Shown one piece after another: positions 43,407 through 52,232 of a DNA stretch of 64,000 nt. A program made the position numbers and the translations under genes. The stretch's first letter is position 1. Each line of letters starts with the position of its first letter. Under the pieces are notes generated by a model. The model made no database searches, was not told the DNA's origin, and worked only from the letters and a program-made list of their open reading frames with translations. The stretch is from Microbacterium sp. BR1 (GTDB taxonomy: Bacteria; Actinomycetota; Actinomycetes; Actinomycetales; Microbacteriaceae): contig NZ_NMUN01000009.1 of NCBI RefSeq assembly GCF_002812725.1, forward strand, positions 279,935 through 343,934, in the 5' to 3' direction.

Positions 43407-44239
43407 CCGCCGCCACGCCGGTGCGCGCACGCGGGAACGACCCCGACGACGTCCGCCACCTCGACCGCGCCCCGCGCGAGCGCTTTCTCTACGCTCTGAA
43501 TCCCCTCGCCAAGATCGCCGCACCCGTGCCGGCGATGCTCGCGCTGCTCGCGGTGCGGGACCTGCAGACGCCGACCGCGTTCCTCGTGCTCGCGTACGCC
43601 GTCATCTTCGTGGGGGCGCGCCTGTCGGCCAGGATGCTGGCCGTCCTGCTGCTGGCCGTGCCTGCGTCCCTGATCGTCATCGGCATCGCCTTCTCGCTGT
43701 GGACGGATGCCTCGCGCATCTCGCACGACGTCGTCGTCCTGCAGATCGGGTCCTGGACCCTCTACGGCGAGGCGCTCGAGGTCGGCTTCGCGACCGCGCT
43801 GCGACTCGGGGCGATTCTGACACTGGCCCTGGTCGGCGGGCTGACGACGACGGGCGCCGACCTGACCCGCTCGATGATCCAACAGCTGCGCGTGCCCTAC
43901 CGTGTCGGATACACCGCTCTCGCGGCGTTCCGTTTCGTGCCGCGCTTCGGGTACGAGCTCGAGGTGATCCGTGCGGCGCACCGCGTTCGCGGCGCTTCGC
44001 ACGGTCGCGGCCCGATCGCCGTGGTGCGCCGCCGGATGGGGTATGTCGTACCGCTGCTCGCCGGAGCCATCCGGCATGCGGAGCGCGTCGCGCTGTCGAT
44101 GGATTCGCGGGCGTTCGGCGCATACCCCCGCCGCACCGAGAGGTACCGCATACCGTTCCGGGCGCGCGACGTCGTGTTCATCGCGCTGTTCTGGAGCGCG
44201 ACCGCGGCGATCTTCCTGACTCTCCGCCCCTGGGCGTGA
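43403..44239 (+). CDS. ECF transporter T component (EcfT/CbiQ family)
   Basis: Transmembrane coupling subunit of 278 residues. The N-terminal segment FLYALNPLAKIAAPVPAM is typical of the family, followed by about five to six helices. The two cytoplasmic coupling helices end in the A-R-G-type motifs HRVRGA and DSRAFG that contact the ATPases. It is coupled to the ATPase gene by ATGA. A 32-bp gap with a good ribosome site leads to the SIP gene. Confidence 0.93.
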   Translation: MTAATPVRARGNDPDDVRHLDRAPRERFLYALNPLAKIAAPVPAMLALLAVRDLQTPTAFLVLAYAVIFVGARLSARMLAVLLLAVPASLIVIGIAFSLWTDASRISHDVVVLQIGSWTLYGEALEVGFATALRLGAILTLALVGGLTTTGADLTRSMIQQLRVPYRVGYTALAAFRFVPRFGYELEVIRAAHRVRGASHGRGPIAVVRRRMGYVVPLLAGAIRHAERVALSMDSRAFGAYPRRTERYRIPFRARDVVFIALFWSATAAIFLTLRPWA

Positions 44240-44271
44240 CCCCCCGGACCGCACCTCTCGAAAGGAGCCGC

Positions 44272-45153
44272 ATGGCGCAGGCCAGCAGACTCGTCAAGCC
44301 CACCGAACAGCGGCTCATCCGCCTCGAGGTGCTCCGCGCCGAGCGCCTCTCGCGGCACCGGGCACGGGTGACGCTCGGCGCCGGCGAAGTCGATCGTTTT
44401 GTACCCATGGGCTACGACCAGTGGTTCCGCCTGTTCCTTCCTGTCGGTGGTGCAGCCGGGCTCGAGCGCATCCCGGCGAAGGCGAACAAGCTGATCGGCT
44501 ACCTGCGGTTCCTGCGCATCCCCGAGGGCGATCGGCCCGTCATGCGCAACTACACGGTGCGTGCCTATCGCCCCGCGACGGATGCAGCGAGCGCCGAGAT
44601 CGACGTGGACTTCGTCCTGCACGGGTCGGCCGAGGACGGTACCGCGGGACCGGCGTCGAGCTGGGCCGAGACCTGCGTGCCCGGCGAGAGCGTCGTGATC
44701 ATCGACGAGGGGATCGCGTTCAACCCCGAACGCGGCGTGCAGAACGTGCTGCTCGTCGCGGACGAAACCGGCCTACCCGCGATCGCCGGGATCTGCGCGA
44801 GCCTGCCCGCGGACGCCTCGGGCCTGGCCCTGATCGAGGTGCCCTCGGCCGAAGATGCACTCGCGTTCGACCGACCCGCCGGTGTCGAGGTGCGCTGGCT
44901 CATCCGCGACGACTACGCGCGGGTGCCGGGAACGCTGGCGCTGTCGGCACTGGCCGAACTGACGGGAGACGATGTGCCCGCGGCATCCTGTCACGCGTAC
45001 GTCGTCGGAGAACAGGCGCTGCCCGCCGCCGCTCGTCGGCACCTGATCGCGGAGCGCGGGCTCGACAAGTCGCTCATCAGCTTCTGCGGATACTGGCGCG
45101 TCGGGGCGCACTCCGCAGCCGGGCCACAGTCCGCCGAGAAGAGCACGCGATGA
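44272..45153 (+). CDS. Siderophore-interacting protein (FAD-dependent ferric reductase family)
   Basis: Cytoplasmic flavoprotein of 293 residues. The FAD-binding RxYTxR motif is present as RNYTVR (92-97), and the C-terminal NAD(P)H/siderophore domain ends in LDKSLISFCGYWRVG, typical of SIP/ViuB proteins. These reduce ferric siderophores to release iron after import. ATG at 44272 follows AAAGGAG at good spacing. Its place as last gene of the ECF operon under an iron box is the main reason to link that transporter to iron. Confidence 0.92.
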   Translation: MAQASRLVKPTEQRLIRLEVLRAERLSRHRARVTLGAGEVDRFVPMGYDQWFRLFLPVGGAAGLERIPAKANKLIGYLRFLRIPEGDRPVMRNYTVRAYRPATDAASAEIDVDFVLHGSAEDGTAGPASSWAETCVPGESVVIIDEGIAFNPERGVQNVLLVADETGLPAIAGICASLPADASGLALIEVPSAEDALAFDRPAGVEVRWLIRDDYARVPGTLALSALAELTGDDVPAASCHAYVVGEQALPAAARRHLIAERGLDKSLISFCGYWRVGAHSAAGPQSAEKSTR

Positions 45154-45195
45154 ATCGCGGCCACACACAAGGGCGCGCGATGAGTCGCGCCGGGC

Positions 45196-46176
45196 TCAGT
45201 CGAGGTAGCCGGGTGCCGCGGGCAGACCGAAGAACTCCTCGAGCGTGTGGAATCCGCCCGCGTGGTAGGCCGCGGCGAGCTCAGGCCCGATGTAGCGCAG
45301 GTGCCAGGCCTCGGGGTCGTACCCCGTGATGGGGGTCTGGCCGTCCTCGTAGCGGATGATCCAGCCGAACTCCCAGCTGTGCTCGACCACCCACTGGTAG
45401 GTCGCCGTCGTCCCGAACTGCTCCGACGACGAGCATCCCGGCGTGCATCCGAAAACGTCCATCGCGATGCCCGACTGGTGCTCGCTGTACCCCGGCCGCG
45501 CGGCCAGGCGCTCACCGGCCTCTTTGCCGAGCGACGCGACGCGGTCGTTGTGGATGCGCTGCTGCACGGAGTAGCCGCGATAACCGTTCTGCATGCCGAT
45601 CCGGCCGGTTCCGGCGGCGACGGATGCCTCGAACATCGCGGTGACGGTCGGCGCGATGTCCGTCCGCACGGCGGCGAGGTTGCCGAGCGGCACGTTCGAT
45701 GGCGCCACCCAATCGGCGGGTGCGTAGTCGATCGGCTCCATCGGCATGGCCTTGTTGACGACGAACCACACGTGCGACGGGTCGCGCAGGTCGATGCACG
45801 GCGCGATACCGCGAATCACCGCCTGCCGGAGCCCCTCTCCCCCACCGGCCGCGCCGATGACGGCGCTGTCGTCGCCGGCCGCGAGTCCAGCCTGAACCTC
45901 GGGGCGGTCGCACAACGCGACCTCTGCCAGGGGCACCTCAGAGCGGGTCGGCACCGGGATCGCCGTAGCGGCCGGGGGCGGCGGCGTCACGATCTCGGCC
46001 GCGTTCTGCGACGAGCCTTGGCGCGGGGCGGCGAGCGCGCCGCCGATGCCCGCCACAGCGGCCACGGCGAGTGCCACCACGACCGAGGCAGCGGCGAGCC
46101 GACGCGCGCTCGGGGATCGAGGTGCTGAGTTCCGGGCAGCGCGGCGGGATTCGGGTGACCCGGTCGCGGAGGTCAT
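45196..46176 (-). CDS. D-alanyl-D-alanine carboxypeptidase, VanY type (M15B)
   Basis: Cell-wall peptidase of 326 residues with an N-terminal signal/anchor helix (about 27-49). The zinc site is intact: SEHQSGIAMDV (S-x-H-x2-G-x-A-x-D) and PEAWHLRYIG (E-x-W-H). It trims the terminal D-Ala of peptidoglycan stem peptides outside the cell. A Cys pair around FGCTPGC may form a disulfide. A CAGAAT box lies 6 nt before the ATG. No van regulatory genes are near, so a housekeeping role is more likely than glycopeptide resistance. Confidence 0.9.
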   Translation of the reverse strand: MTSATGSPESRRAARNSAPRSPSARRLAAASVVVALAVAAVAGIGGALAAPRQGSSQNAAEIVTPPPPAATAIPVPTRSEVPLAEVALCDRPEVQAGLAAGDDSAVIGAAGGGEGLRQAVIRGIAPCIDLRDPSHVWFVVNKAMPMEPIDYAPADWVAPSNVPLGNLAAVRTDIAPTVTAMFEASVAAGTGRIGMQNGYRGYSVQQRIHNDRVASLGKEAGERLAARPGYSEHQSGIAMDVFGCTPGCSSSEQFGTTATYQWVVEHSWEFGWIIRYEDGQTPITGYDPEAWHLRYIGPELAAAYHAGGFHTLEEFFGLPAAPGYLD

Positions 46177-46262
46177 CCAATCATTCTGTCCGATCAGCCT
46201 GGGTGCTCGCCCCCGACGAAGTGGCGGTTGACGGATGCTTCGGCTTTATGTTCGAATATGGG

Positions 46263-47390
46263 ATGCGCTGGCGGGGACAACAACTCGGAGTTGCGGACGA
46301 ATCCGCACTTCCCGGTCTGGAGCGCATGGACGGGCTCGTGCGTTCCGTCACGACCCCCGAGTTCGCCGGGATCACGTTCCATGAGGTGCTCGCGAAGTCC
46401 GCCCTGAACCACGTGCCGGGCGCTTCGGCGATGCCGTTCAACTGGACGATCAATCCGTATCGGGGCTGCAGCCATGCATGCTCATACTGCTTTGCTCGCG
46501 GCACGCACGAGTATCTCGACCTCGACGCGGGAGCCGACTTCGACTCGCAGATCATCGTCAAGACCAACCTGGCCGAGGTCTTGCGGCGTGAGTTGCGTGC
46601 CGGATCCTGGCAGCACGAGCACGTTGCCCTCGGCACGAACACCGATCCGTATCAGCGCGCCGAGGGGCGCTATGCACTGATGCCGTCGATCATCGAAGCC
46701 CTGGCCGAGTCCGGCACGCCCCTGTCGATCCTCACCAAGGGAACACTGATCCGACGCGACCTCGGCGTGCTGTCCGCCGCGCGCGAACAGGTGCCCGTCG
46801 ATCTGGCTTTCTCGATCGCCGTGTTCGACGACACCCTGCAGCGCTCGATCGAGCCCGGAACGCCGACGGCGACCGCACGCCTCGCGGCCGTGCGAGCGGC
46901 GACCGCGGCCGGCTTCGCGGTGACGGTCTTCATGATGCCCGTGATGCCGCATCTGACCGACTCGATCCCCGCGCTCGACGACGCGCTCGCCCGCATCAAG
47001 GACGCCGGAGCGGTGCGGGTCGTCTACGGCGCACTGCACCTGCGTCCGGGAGTCAAACCCTGGTTCATGCAGTGGCTCGAGCGGGAGCATCCGGAGCTCG
47101 TCTCGTCGTACCGCGGCCTGTATCCGGGCGCGACCGCGAACGCACCGAAGGGGTACCGGCAGTGGCTCGCGAAACGCGTGCGACCGCTGATCCGGGCGCA
47201 CAAACTCGATGGGCGTGCCGAAGAGGAACAGACGATGCGGGCGCGCGGGCCGGGTCCGGTCATCACGACGCCGTCGGCCGGGGCAAGGTCCGCGGGTGGA
47301 CCGGTGTGGTCGGCACGCCGCGATAGCCGGCCGGGACGACCGTCGACGGCGGGCCCGCGCTTCGACGTGGACCCGCCGACCCTGTTCTGA
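46263..47390 (+). CDS. Radical SAM protein, Rv2578c-like
   Basis: Radical SAM enzyme of 375 residues. The [4Fe-4S] motif C-x3-C-x2-C is present (Cys69, Cys73, Cys76 in GCSHACSYCFARGTHEYLD), which is the signature of the actinobacterial Rv2578c group. The N-terminal MRWRGQQLGV...LPGLERMDGLVRSV also matches that group, which is why I start at ATG 46263 and not at 46248. The C-terminal about 60 residues are low-complexity. Reaction unknown; relatives are sometimes grouped with photolyase/spore-lyase-like enzymes. Confidence 0.9.
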   Translation: MRWRGQQLGVADESALPGLERMDGLVRSVTTPEFAGITFHEVLAKSALNHVPGASAMPFNWTINPYRGCSHACSYCFARGTHEYLDLDAGADFDSQIIVKTNLAEVLRRELRAGSWQHEHVALGTNTDPYQRAEGRYALMPSIIEALAESGTPLSILTKGTLIRRDLGVLSAAREQVPVDLAFSIAVFDDTLQRSIEPGTPTATARLAAVRAATAAGFAVTVFMMPVMPHLTDSIPALDDALARIKDAGAVRVVYGALHLRPGVKPWFMQWLEREHPELVSSYRGLYPGATANAPKGYRQWLAKRVRPLIRAHKLDGRAEEEQTMRARGPGPVITTPSAGARSAGGPVWSARRDSRPGRPSTAGPRFDVDPPTLF

Positions 47391-47440
47391 CACGAAGCCG
47401 TCGCACCAACCCGGGCGAGACACCCCGCCTGCGCCGGCGC

Positions 47441-49648
47441 CTACTCGACGATCTCGGCCTCGATCACGTCGTCGTCGGATGCCGCGGGCGCCGTGGGGGC
47501 GGTCGGACCCGCGCTGGTCAGAACCAGCGAAGAACCGTCCGCCGCGACATCCACCCGCACGGTGTCGCCGTCGCGCACCCCGCCCGCGAGGATCGCCATC
47601 GCGAGGCGGTCCTGGATCTCGGACTGGATGAGGCGACGCAACGGCCGCGCACCGAAGGCCGGGTCGTATCCGCGCTCGGCCAGCCAGGCCCGGGCATCGG
47701 GCGTGACCGCGAGGGTGAGTCGACGGTCATGCAGACGCCGCTGCAGCGCATCGACCGACAGCTCGACGATCTGCGCCAGATCGTCCTGCGTGAGCGCGTG
47801 GAAGATGACGATGTCGTCGAGACGGTTGATGAACTCGGGCTTGAAAGCCTGACGCACGAGCCCCTGCACGGCCTCCCGCTTCTGCTCGATCGTCAGCGTC
47901 GGGTCGATCAGGATCGGCGAACCCAGGTTCGAGGTCAGGATCAGGATGACGTTCTTGAAGTCGACCGTTCGACCCTGGCCGTCCGTCAGTCGCCCGTCGT
48001 CCATGACCTGCAACAGAACGTCGAAGACCTCGGGGTGCGCCTTCTCGACCTCGTCGAGCAGCACGACGCTGTACGGGCGTCGGCGCACGGCCTCGGTCAG
48101 CTGACCTCCCTGCTCGTACCCGATGTAGCCCGGAGGCGCACCGACCAGGCGCGAGACGGAGTGCTTCTCGCCGTACTCGGACATGTCGATACGCACCATG
48201 GCGTGCTCGTCGTCGAAGAGGAACGCGGCGAGCGCCTTGGCGAGCTCGGTCTTGCCGACGCCCGTCGGGCCGAGGAAGAGGAACGATCCGGTCGGCCGGG
48301 CGGGATCGCTGATGCCCGCGCGGGAACGGCGCACGGCGTCGGAAACGGCCTTGACCGCATCCTTCTGCCCGATCAGGCGCTTGCCGAGCTCGGCCTCGAG
48401 GTGCAGCAGCTTCTCGGTCTCTCCCTGCAGCAGGCGCCCGACGGGGATGCCGGTCCAGGCAGCGATGACGGCCGCGATGTCTTCGTCGGTGACCTGGTCG
48501 TTCACCATGCGCTCTTCGGTCGACTCGGCACGCTCTGCCTCGATCACCTCGCGCTCCAACGCGGGGATATCGGCGTAGAGCAGGCGCGATGCACGCTCGA
48601 GGTTGCCCTCGCGCTGGGCCCGTTCGGCCTCGACACGTGCCGCGTCGAGGCGCGTCTTGAGATCGCCTACGCGGTTGAGTGACGCGCGCTCGCGCTCCCA
48701 CCGCCCCTGCAGTTCGCTCAGGCGATCCTTCTGGGCGGCAAGGTCTGTCCGGAGCTTCCCGAGACGCTCCTTGGATGCCTCGTCCTTCTCCTTCTTCAGC
48801 GCCATCTCTTCCAGCTTCAGCCGGTCGACGTGGCGCCGCAGTTCGTCGATCTCGAGCGGAGCGGAGTCGATCTCCATGCGCAGGCGCGAGGCGGCCTCGT
48901 CGATCAGGTCGATGGCCTTGTCGGGCAGCTGGCGGCTCGGGATGTAGCGGTTCGAGAGGCTTGCGGCCGCGACGAGCGCGGCGTCCGCGATCGCGACCTT
49001 GTGGTGCGCCTCGTACCGCTCCTTGAGCCCGCGCAGGATGGCGATCGTGTCCTCGACCGACGGCTCGCCGACGTAGACCTGCTGGAAGCGGCGCTCGAGC
49101 GCCGCGTCCTTCTCGATGAACTCGCGGTACTCGTTGAGCGTGGTCGCACCGATGAGCCGCAACTCGCCGCGGGCGAGCATGGGCTTGAGCATGTTGGATG
49201 CGGCAACCGAGCCCTCTCCCCCGCCCGCGCCCATGAGCACGTGCAGTTCGTCGATGAACGTGATGATCCGCCCGTCGGACTCGGTGATCTCTTTCAGCAC
49301 GCTCTTGAGGCGCTCCTCGAACTGCCCGCGGTACATCGCACCGGCCACGAGGGCCGAGATGTCGAGGGCGATGAGCTCCTTGTCCTTGAGCGAATCGGCG
49401 ACGTCGCCCGCGACGATGCGCTGCGCCAGTCCCTCGACGACGGCGGTCTTGCCGACGCCGGGCTCACCGATCAGCACGGGGTTGTTCTTCGTGCGGCGGG
49501 TGAGCACCTGACTGACGCGCCGTATCTCGGCGTCGCGTCCGATGACGGGGTCGAGCTTGCCCTGGCGCGCCCGGTCGGTGAGGTTGATCCCGAACTGCTC
49601 GAGAGCGCTCTGCTGCTCCTCTTGCCCGGGCTGCTGCGTGGCGTTCAT
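47441..49648 (-). CDS. clpB: ATP-dependent chaperone ClpB lacking the N-terminal Clp_N domain
   Basis: Disaggregase of 735 residues against about 850-870 for full-length ClpB. The usual N-terminal repeat domain is missing; the protein starts right before AAA1 ([19 protein letters not shown]). Walker A1 is GEPGVGKT (61-68), the coiled-coil middle domain is present (about 280-390), and Walker A2 is GPTGVGKT. Both arginine-finger regions look intact. Promoter and HspR operator lie directly upstream. It works with DnaK/DnaJ/GrpE, encoded 6 kb away, to resolubilise aggregates. Confidence 0.95.
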   Translation of the reverse strand: MNATQQPGQEEQQSALEQFGINLTDRARQGKLDPVIGRDAEIRRVSQVLTRRTKNNPVLIGEPGVGKTAVVEGLAQRIVAGDVADSLKDKELIALDISALVAGAMYRGQFEERLKSVLKEITESDGRIITFIDELHVLMGAGGGEGSVAASNMLKPMLARGELRLIGATTLNEYREFIEKDAALERRFQQVYVGEPSVEDTIAILRGLKERYEAHHKVAIADAALVAAASLSNRYIPSRQLPDKAIDLIDEAASRLRMEIDSAPLEIDELRRHVDRLKLEEMALKKEKDEASKERLGKLRTDLAAQKDRLSELQGRWERERASLNRVGDLKTRLDAARVEAERAQREGNLERASRLLYADIPALEREVIEAERAESTEERMVNDQVTDEDIAAVIAAWTGIPVGRLLQGETEKLLHLEAELGKRLIGQKDAVKAVSDAVRRSRAGISDPARPTGSFLFLGPTGVGKTELAKALAAFLFDDEHAMVRIDMSEYGEKHSVSRLVGAPPGYIGYEQGGQLTEAVRRRPYSVVLLDEVEKAHPEVFDVLLQVMDDGRLTDGQGRTVDFKNVILILTSNLGSPILIDPTLTIEQKREAVQGLVRQAFKPEFINRLDDIVIFHALTQDDLAQIVELSVDALQRRLHDRRLTLAVTPDARAWLAERGYDPAFGARPLRRLIQSEIQDRLAMAILAGGVRDGDTVRVDVAADGSSLVLTSAGPTAPTAPAASDDDVIEAEIVE

Positions 49649-49677
49649 TGATTCTCCCGAAATCTGCGGCCCATAAA

Positions 49678-49698
49678 CTTGAGCCTGGTTGACTCAAG
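49678..49698. promoter_or_regulatory. HspR operator (HAIR box) of clpB
   Basis: Half-sites CTTGAGC and ACTCAAG separated by 7 bp match the HAIR consensus CTTGAGT-N7-ACTCAAG at 13 of 14 positions. It overlaps the -10 and start of transcription of clpB. Confidence 0.92.
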
Positions 49699-49725
49699 TT
49701 TATCAGGGGTCGCTCGCGACGACAA
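49697..49725 (-). promoter_or_regulatory. clpB promoter
   Basis: On the - strand: -35 TTGTCG (49720-49725), 17-bp spacer, -10 TAAACT (49697-49702). The HAIR box begins within the -10 and runs downstream, so HspR would block polymerase binding. Confidence 0.7.
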
Positions 49726-49742
49726 GGGATCTCGTGAGGAGA

Positions 49743-50735
49743 TCAGGCGGCGGAGCCCTCGAGAATCGGCACGGGCGCCGCATCCGTCGAGCAACTGAAG
49801 GTCGAGCGGTACGCGGTGGGCGTCGTGCCCAGCACCCGCGCGAAGTTCTGACGCAGAACGGCCGCCGAGCCGAACCCGCACTCGTATGCGATGCGGTCCA
49901 GAGCGAGGTCGGTCGTTTCGAGCAGCCGCTGCGCGTGGATGATTCGCTGTCGCGCGAGCCAGGCGGCGGGGGTCGTGCCCAGGTCGGCCTTGAACCGTCT
50001 GGCGAACGTCCGTGGCGACATGTGCGCGCGTGCCGCGAGGTCCTCGACGCTCAGGTCCTGCCGCAGGTTCTCGAGCATCCAGTCCGTCACGGGCGACAGC
50101 GACAGCGAGGAAGCCTCGGGAAGGGGCTGCGCGATGAACTGCGCCTGACCGCCGTCCCGCTGCGGGGGCACGACCATCCGCCGCGCGATGATGTTCGTCA
50201 GTGCGGCACCGAGCTCGATCCGCAGCAGGTGCAGGCAGGCATCCAGACCGGCCGCGGTGCCGGCGCTCGTGATGATCCGGCCGTCCTGCACGTAGAGCAC
50301 GTCGGGGTCGACCTCGACCCCGGGGTACATCGCCGCCATGGTGTCGGTGTAGCGCCAATGGGTCGTAGCGCGGCCGCCATCGAGAACGCCGGCGGCCGCG
50401 AGCACGAAAGACCCGCTGCACACGCTGAGCAGCCATGCGTCACGCCGGGCGGCATGGCGCACGGCGTCCAGAACGCGGGAATCGACGCTGCCCCACGTCT
50501 TCCGAGGAATCGGGCATACGACGACGAGATCGGCTTCGTACGCGAAGGAGAGGTCCGCGTCGACGTTGATCGAGAAACCGAGGCTCGACGCGACCGCCCC
50601 CGGGTCAGGGGTCACGATGCGGAAATCGAAGTTCGGCACCCCGTCGTTGGAGCGGTCGAGGCCGAAAGCCTCGCAGGCCACCCCGAACTCGAACGGGGCG
50701 AACCCCTCTTGCACAATCACGGCGACAGTCTTCAT
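49743..50735 (-). CDS. GlxA-type transcriptional regulator (DJ-1/PfpI + AraC HTH)
   Basis: 330-residue regulator. The N-terminal domain is a DJ-1/PfpI-like fold with the VCSGSFVLAAAGVLDGGRATTHW elbow. The C-terminal about 100 residues carry two AraC helix-turn-helix units (LSVEDLAARAHMSPRTFARRF and IAYECGFGSAAVLRQNFARV). Start ATG 50735 with AGGAG at 6 nt. Such proteins activate or repress metabolic genes in response to an unknown ligand. It is divergent from a tiny membrane-protein gene; GGCAGGA (50764-50770) and TCCTGCC form an inverted repeat between them. Confidence 0.9.
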   Translation of the reverse strand: MKTVAVIVQEGFAPFEFGVACEAFGLDRSNDGVPNFDFRIVTPDPGAVASSLGFSINVDADLSFAYEADLVVVCPIPRKTWGSVDSRVLDAVRHAARRDAWLLSVCSGSFVLAAAGVLDGGRATTHWRYTDTMAAMYPGVEVDPDVLYVQDGRIITSAGTAAGLDACLHLLRIELGAALTNIIARRMVVPPQRDGGQAQFIAQPLPEASSLSLSPVTDWMLENLRQDLSVEDLAARAHMSPRTFARRFKADLGTTPAAWLARQRIIHAQRLLETTDLALDRIAYECGFGSAAVLRQNFARVLGTTPTAYRSTFSCSTDAAPVPILEGSAA

Positions 50736-50834
50736 GTGCGCTCCTCGCTGCACCGGCGCTACTGGCAGGATTCATACGATACACGGCCTTCCTGCCACTC
50801 GTGACACTATCAGGCCTGCCGTAGCTTTTCTGCC

Positions 50835-50951
50835 ATGATCCTTCTCATTCTCTTCGCCGCCCTGTCCGTCGTCGGCATCGCCGCCACGGTCGTCGCCGTC
50901 CGCCGCGATGGCTATCGCGCCACACCCACCGACCGCTCACGCCTTCCGTGA
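50835..50951 (+). CDS. 38-residue putative membrane protein
   Basis: ATG at 50835, stop TGA at 50949-50951. The peptide has one hydrophobic helix (MILLILFAALSVVGIAATVV) followed by a basic, polar tail. A TAGCTT box lies 7 nt before the ATG, which fits leaderless expression. The codon pattern (mostly C/G third positions) and start support coding. Function unknown. Confidence 0.5.
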   Translation: MILLILFAALSVVGIAATVVAVRRDGYRATPTDRSRLP

Positions 50952-50996
50952 GGGCCCCGTCACCTCGCGGGCCCCGTCACCCGGCCGGGAACGTCG

Positions 50997-52223
50997 TCAC
51001 GCGGACGCTGGCGCCGAGTACGCATCGGTGATGCGGGCCACGTGCAGCACCGGGTCGAACTCCCGCGCCGCTTCGGCCGCGCGGGCGGATGCCTCGAGGA
51101 CCGGCCGCGGGTCGCGCACGAGCGTCGTCAGCAGTTGAGACATCGCGCGAACGTCCGGACCGAATGCACGGATGCCCGAGAGCTCGGTGCCCTCCGTGAG
51201 CGCCGGATCGACGTAGAAGATCCCGCGCCGAGCCTCGAGCGCCTCGACGATCGTCACCGGCTGGTTGTCGAACCCGAACGACGTCAGCGCGACGAGGTGC
51301 GCCGACCGCATCCTTTCCCGCACCTGGTCCCGCGGTAGGCGCCCCAGGAATCGCACCGGGGCATCGCCCGCTCGCTGCTCGGCCAAGGTGCGCAGGGGGC
51401 CCTCGCCGACGATCTCGACCTCGAAGCTCTCCGGCCTCACGGTCGCCGCGGTCTGTACGACCGCATCGATCCACTCGATCAGGCGCTTCTCGGAAACGAG
51501 ACGACCGACCCAGAGGATGCGCAGCGGGGGTCCGGCGTCGGTGAGGGGCTCGCCCGCGGGACCGGGTGTCACGGCGTTCGGGACGACGCGCACGACTCGT
51601 ACCCCGGCGGCGCGGAGGCGCTCTCCCTGGTGAGCCGAGGGCGAGACCACGACGTCCGTGCGCAGGGCGAGGGAGAGGGTCAGGTTGCGAAGCGCGGAGT
51701 CGACGGGAGTGGGGGCGAGTTCGGTGCGCGTCGTGGGAAAGCCGCGCAACCATCGGCCGAATCCGCCGATGGCAGCCGCGACCCCCCTCCGGAATCCCCT
51801 CGGCATGTCGGCCCGCCAGAAGAACGTGTGCACGGTTTGGACGGTGCGGATGCCTCGCGCCCGGGCGACCGAGACGGCCGCCGCCGACAACCCGAACTCG
51901 GAATGCACGTGCACGACGTCGATGCCGCGCTGCTCGATCTCGCGCGTCAGACGAGCGCGCAACCGCCGCGTATTGCGGATGACCGGCAGGTGCACTCCGG
52001 GCAGCGTCACCCAGGCGCGCACGGCCATCACGTCGCCGCCTTCGTCCTGCCAGCGCCCGAGAGCGCCCCGATCGGAGCGGTGCGAGGCCGGTGCGACGAT
52101 CACGACCTCATGCCCGCGCTCGCGCAGCAACCGGGCCTCGTCGAGAAAAGCGCTCTGTGCGCCACCCAGGTAGTCGAGGGAGTAGTCACACACCAGCGCG
52201 ACCCGACGCGCAACCTCGCTCAC
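50997..52223 (-). CDS. Glycosyltransferase family 4
   Basis: GT4 enzyme of 408 residues. N-terminal loop CDYSLDYLGGAQSAFL, then HVHSEFGLSAAAVSVARARG (alpha-mannosyltransferase-like), VVSPSAHQGERL, WVGRLVSEKRLIEWIDA and FDNQPVTIVEALEA in place of the usual E-x7-E block (first Glu replaced by Asp/Gln context). The GTG start follows GAGG. It ends the - strand pair with the next GT4 gene, 9 bp apart, so the two likely act in one pathway. The pair is far from the main glycan locus. Confidence 0.87.
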   Translation of the reverse strand: MSEVARRVALVCDYSLDYLGGAQSAFLDEARLLRERGHEVVIVAPASHRSDRGALGRWQDEGGDVMAVRAWVTLPGVHLPVIRNTRRLRARLTREIEQRGIDVVHVHSEFGLSAAAVSVARARGIRTVQTVHTFFWRADMPRGFRRGVAAAIGGFGRWLRGFPTTRTELAPTPVDSALRNLTLSLALRTDVVVSPSAHQGERLRAAGVRVVRVVPNAVTPGPAGEPLTDAGPPLRILWVGRLVSEKRLIEWIDAVVQTAATVRPESFEVEIVGEGPLRTLAEQRAGDAPVRFLGRLPRDQVRERMRSAHLVALTSFGFDNQPVTIVEALEARRGIFYVDPALTEGTELSGIRAFGPDVRAMSQLLTTLVRDPRPVLEASARAAEAAREFDPVLHVARITDAYSAPASA

Positions 52224-52232
52224 GGGGTGACC

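Noticed and set aside
45196..46176. Vancomycin-resistance gene
   Set aside because: VanY-type motifs alone are shared by housekeeping D,D-carboxypeptidases, and no vanHAX or vanRS genes are present.
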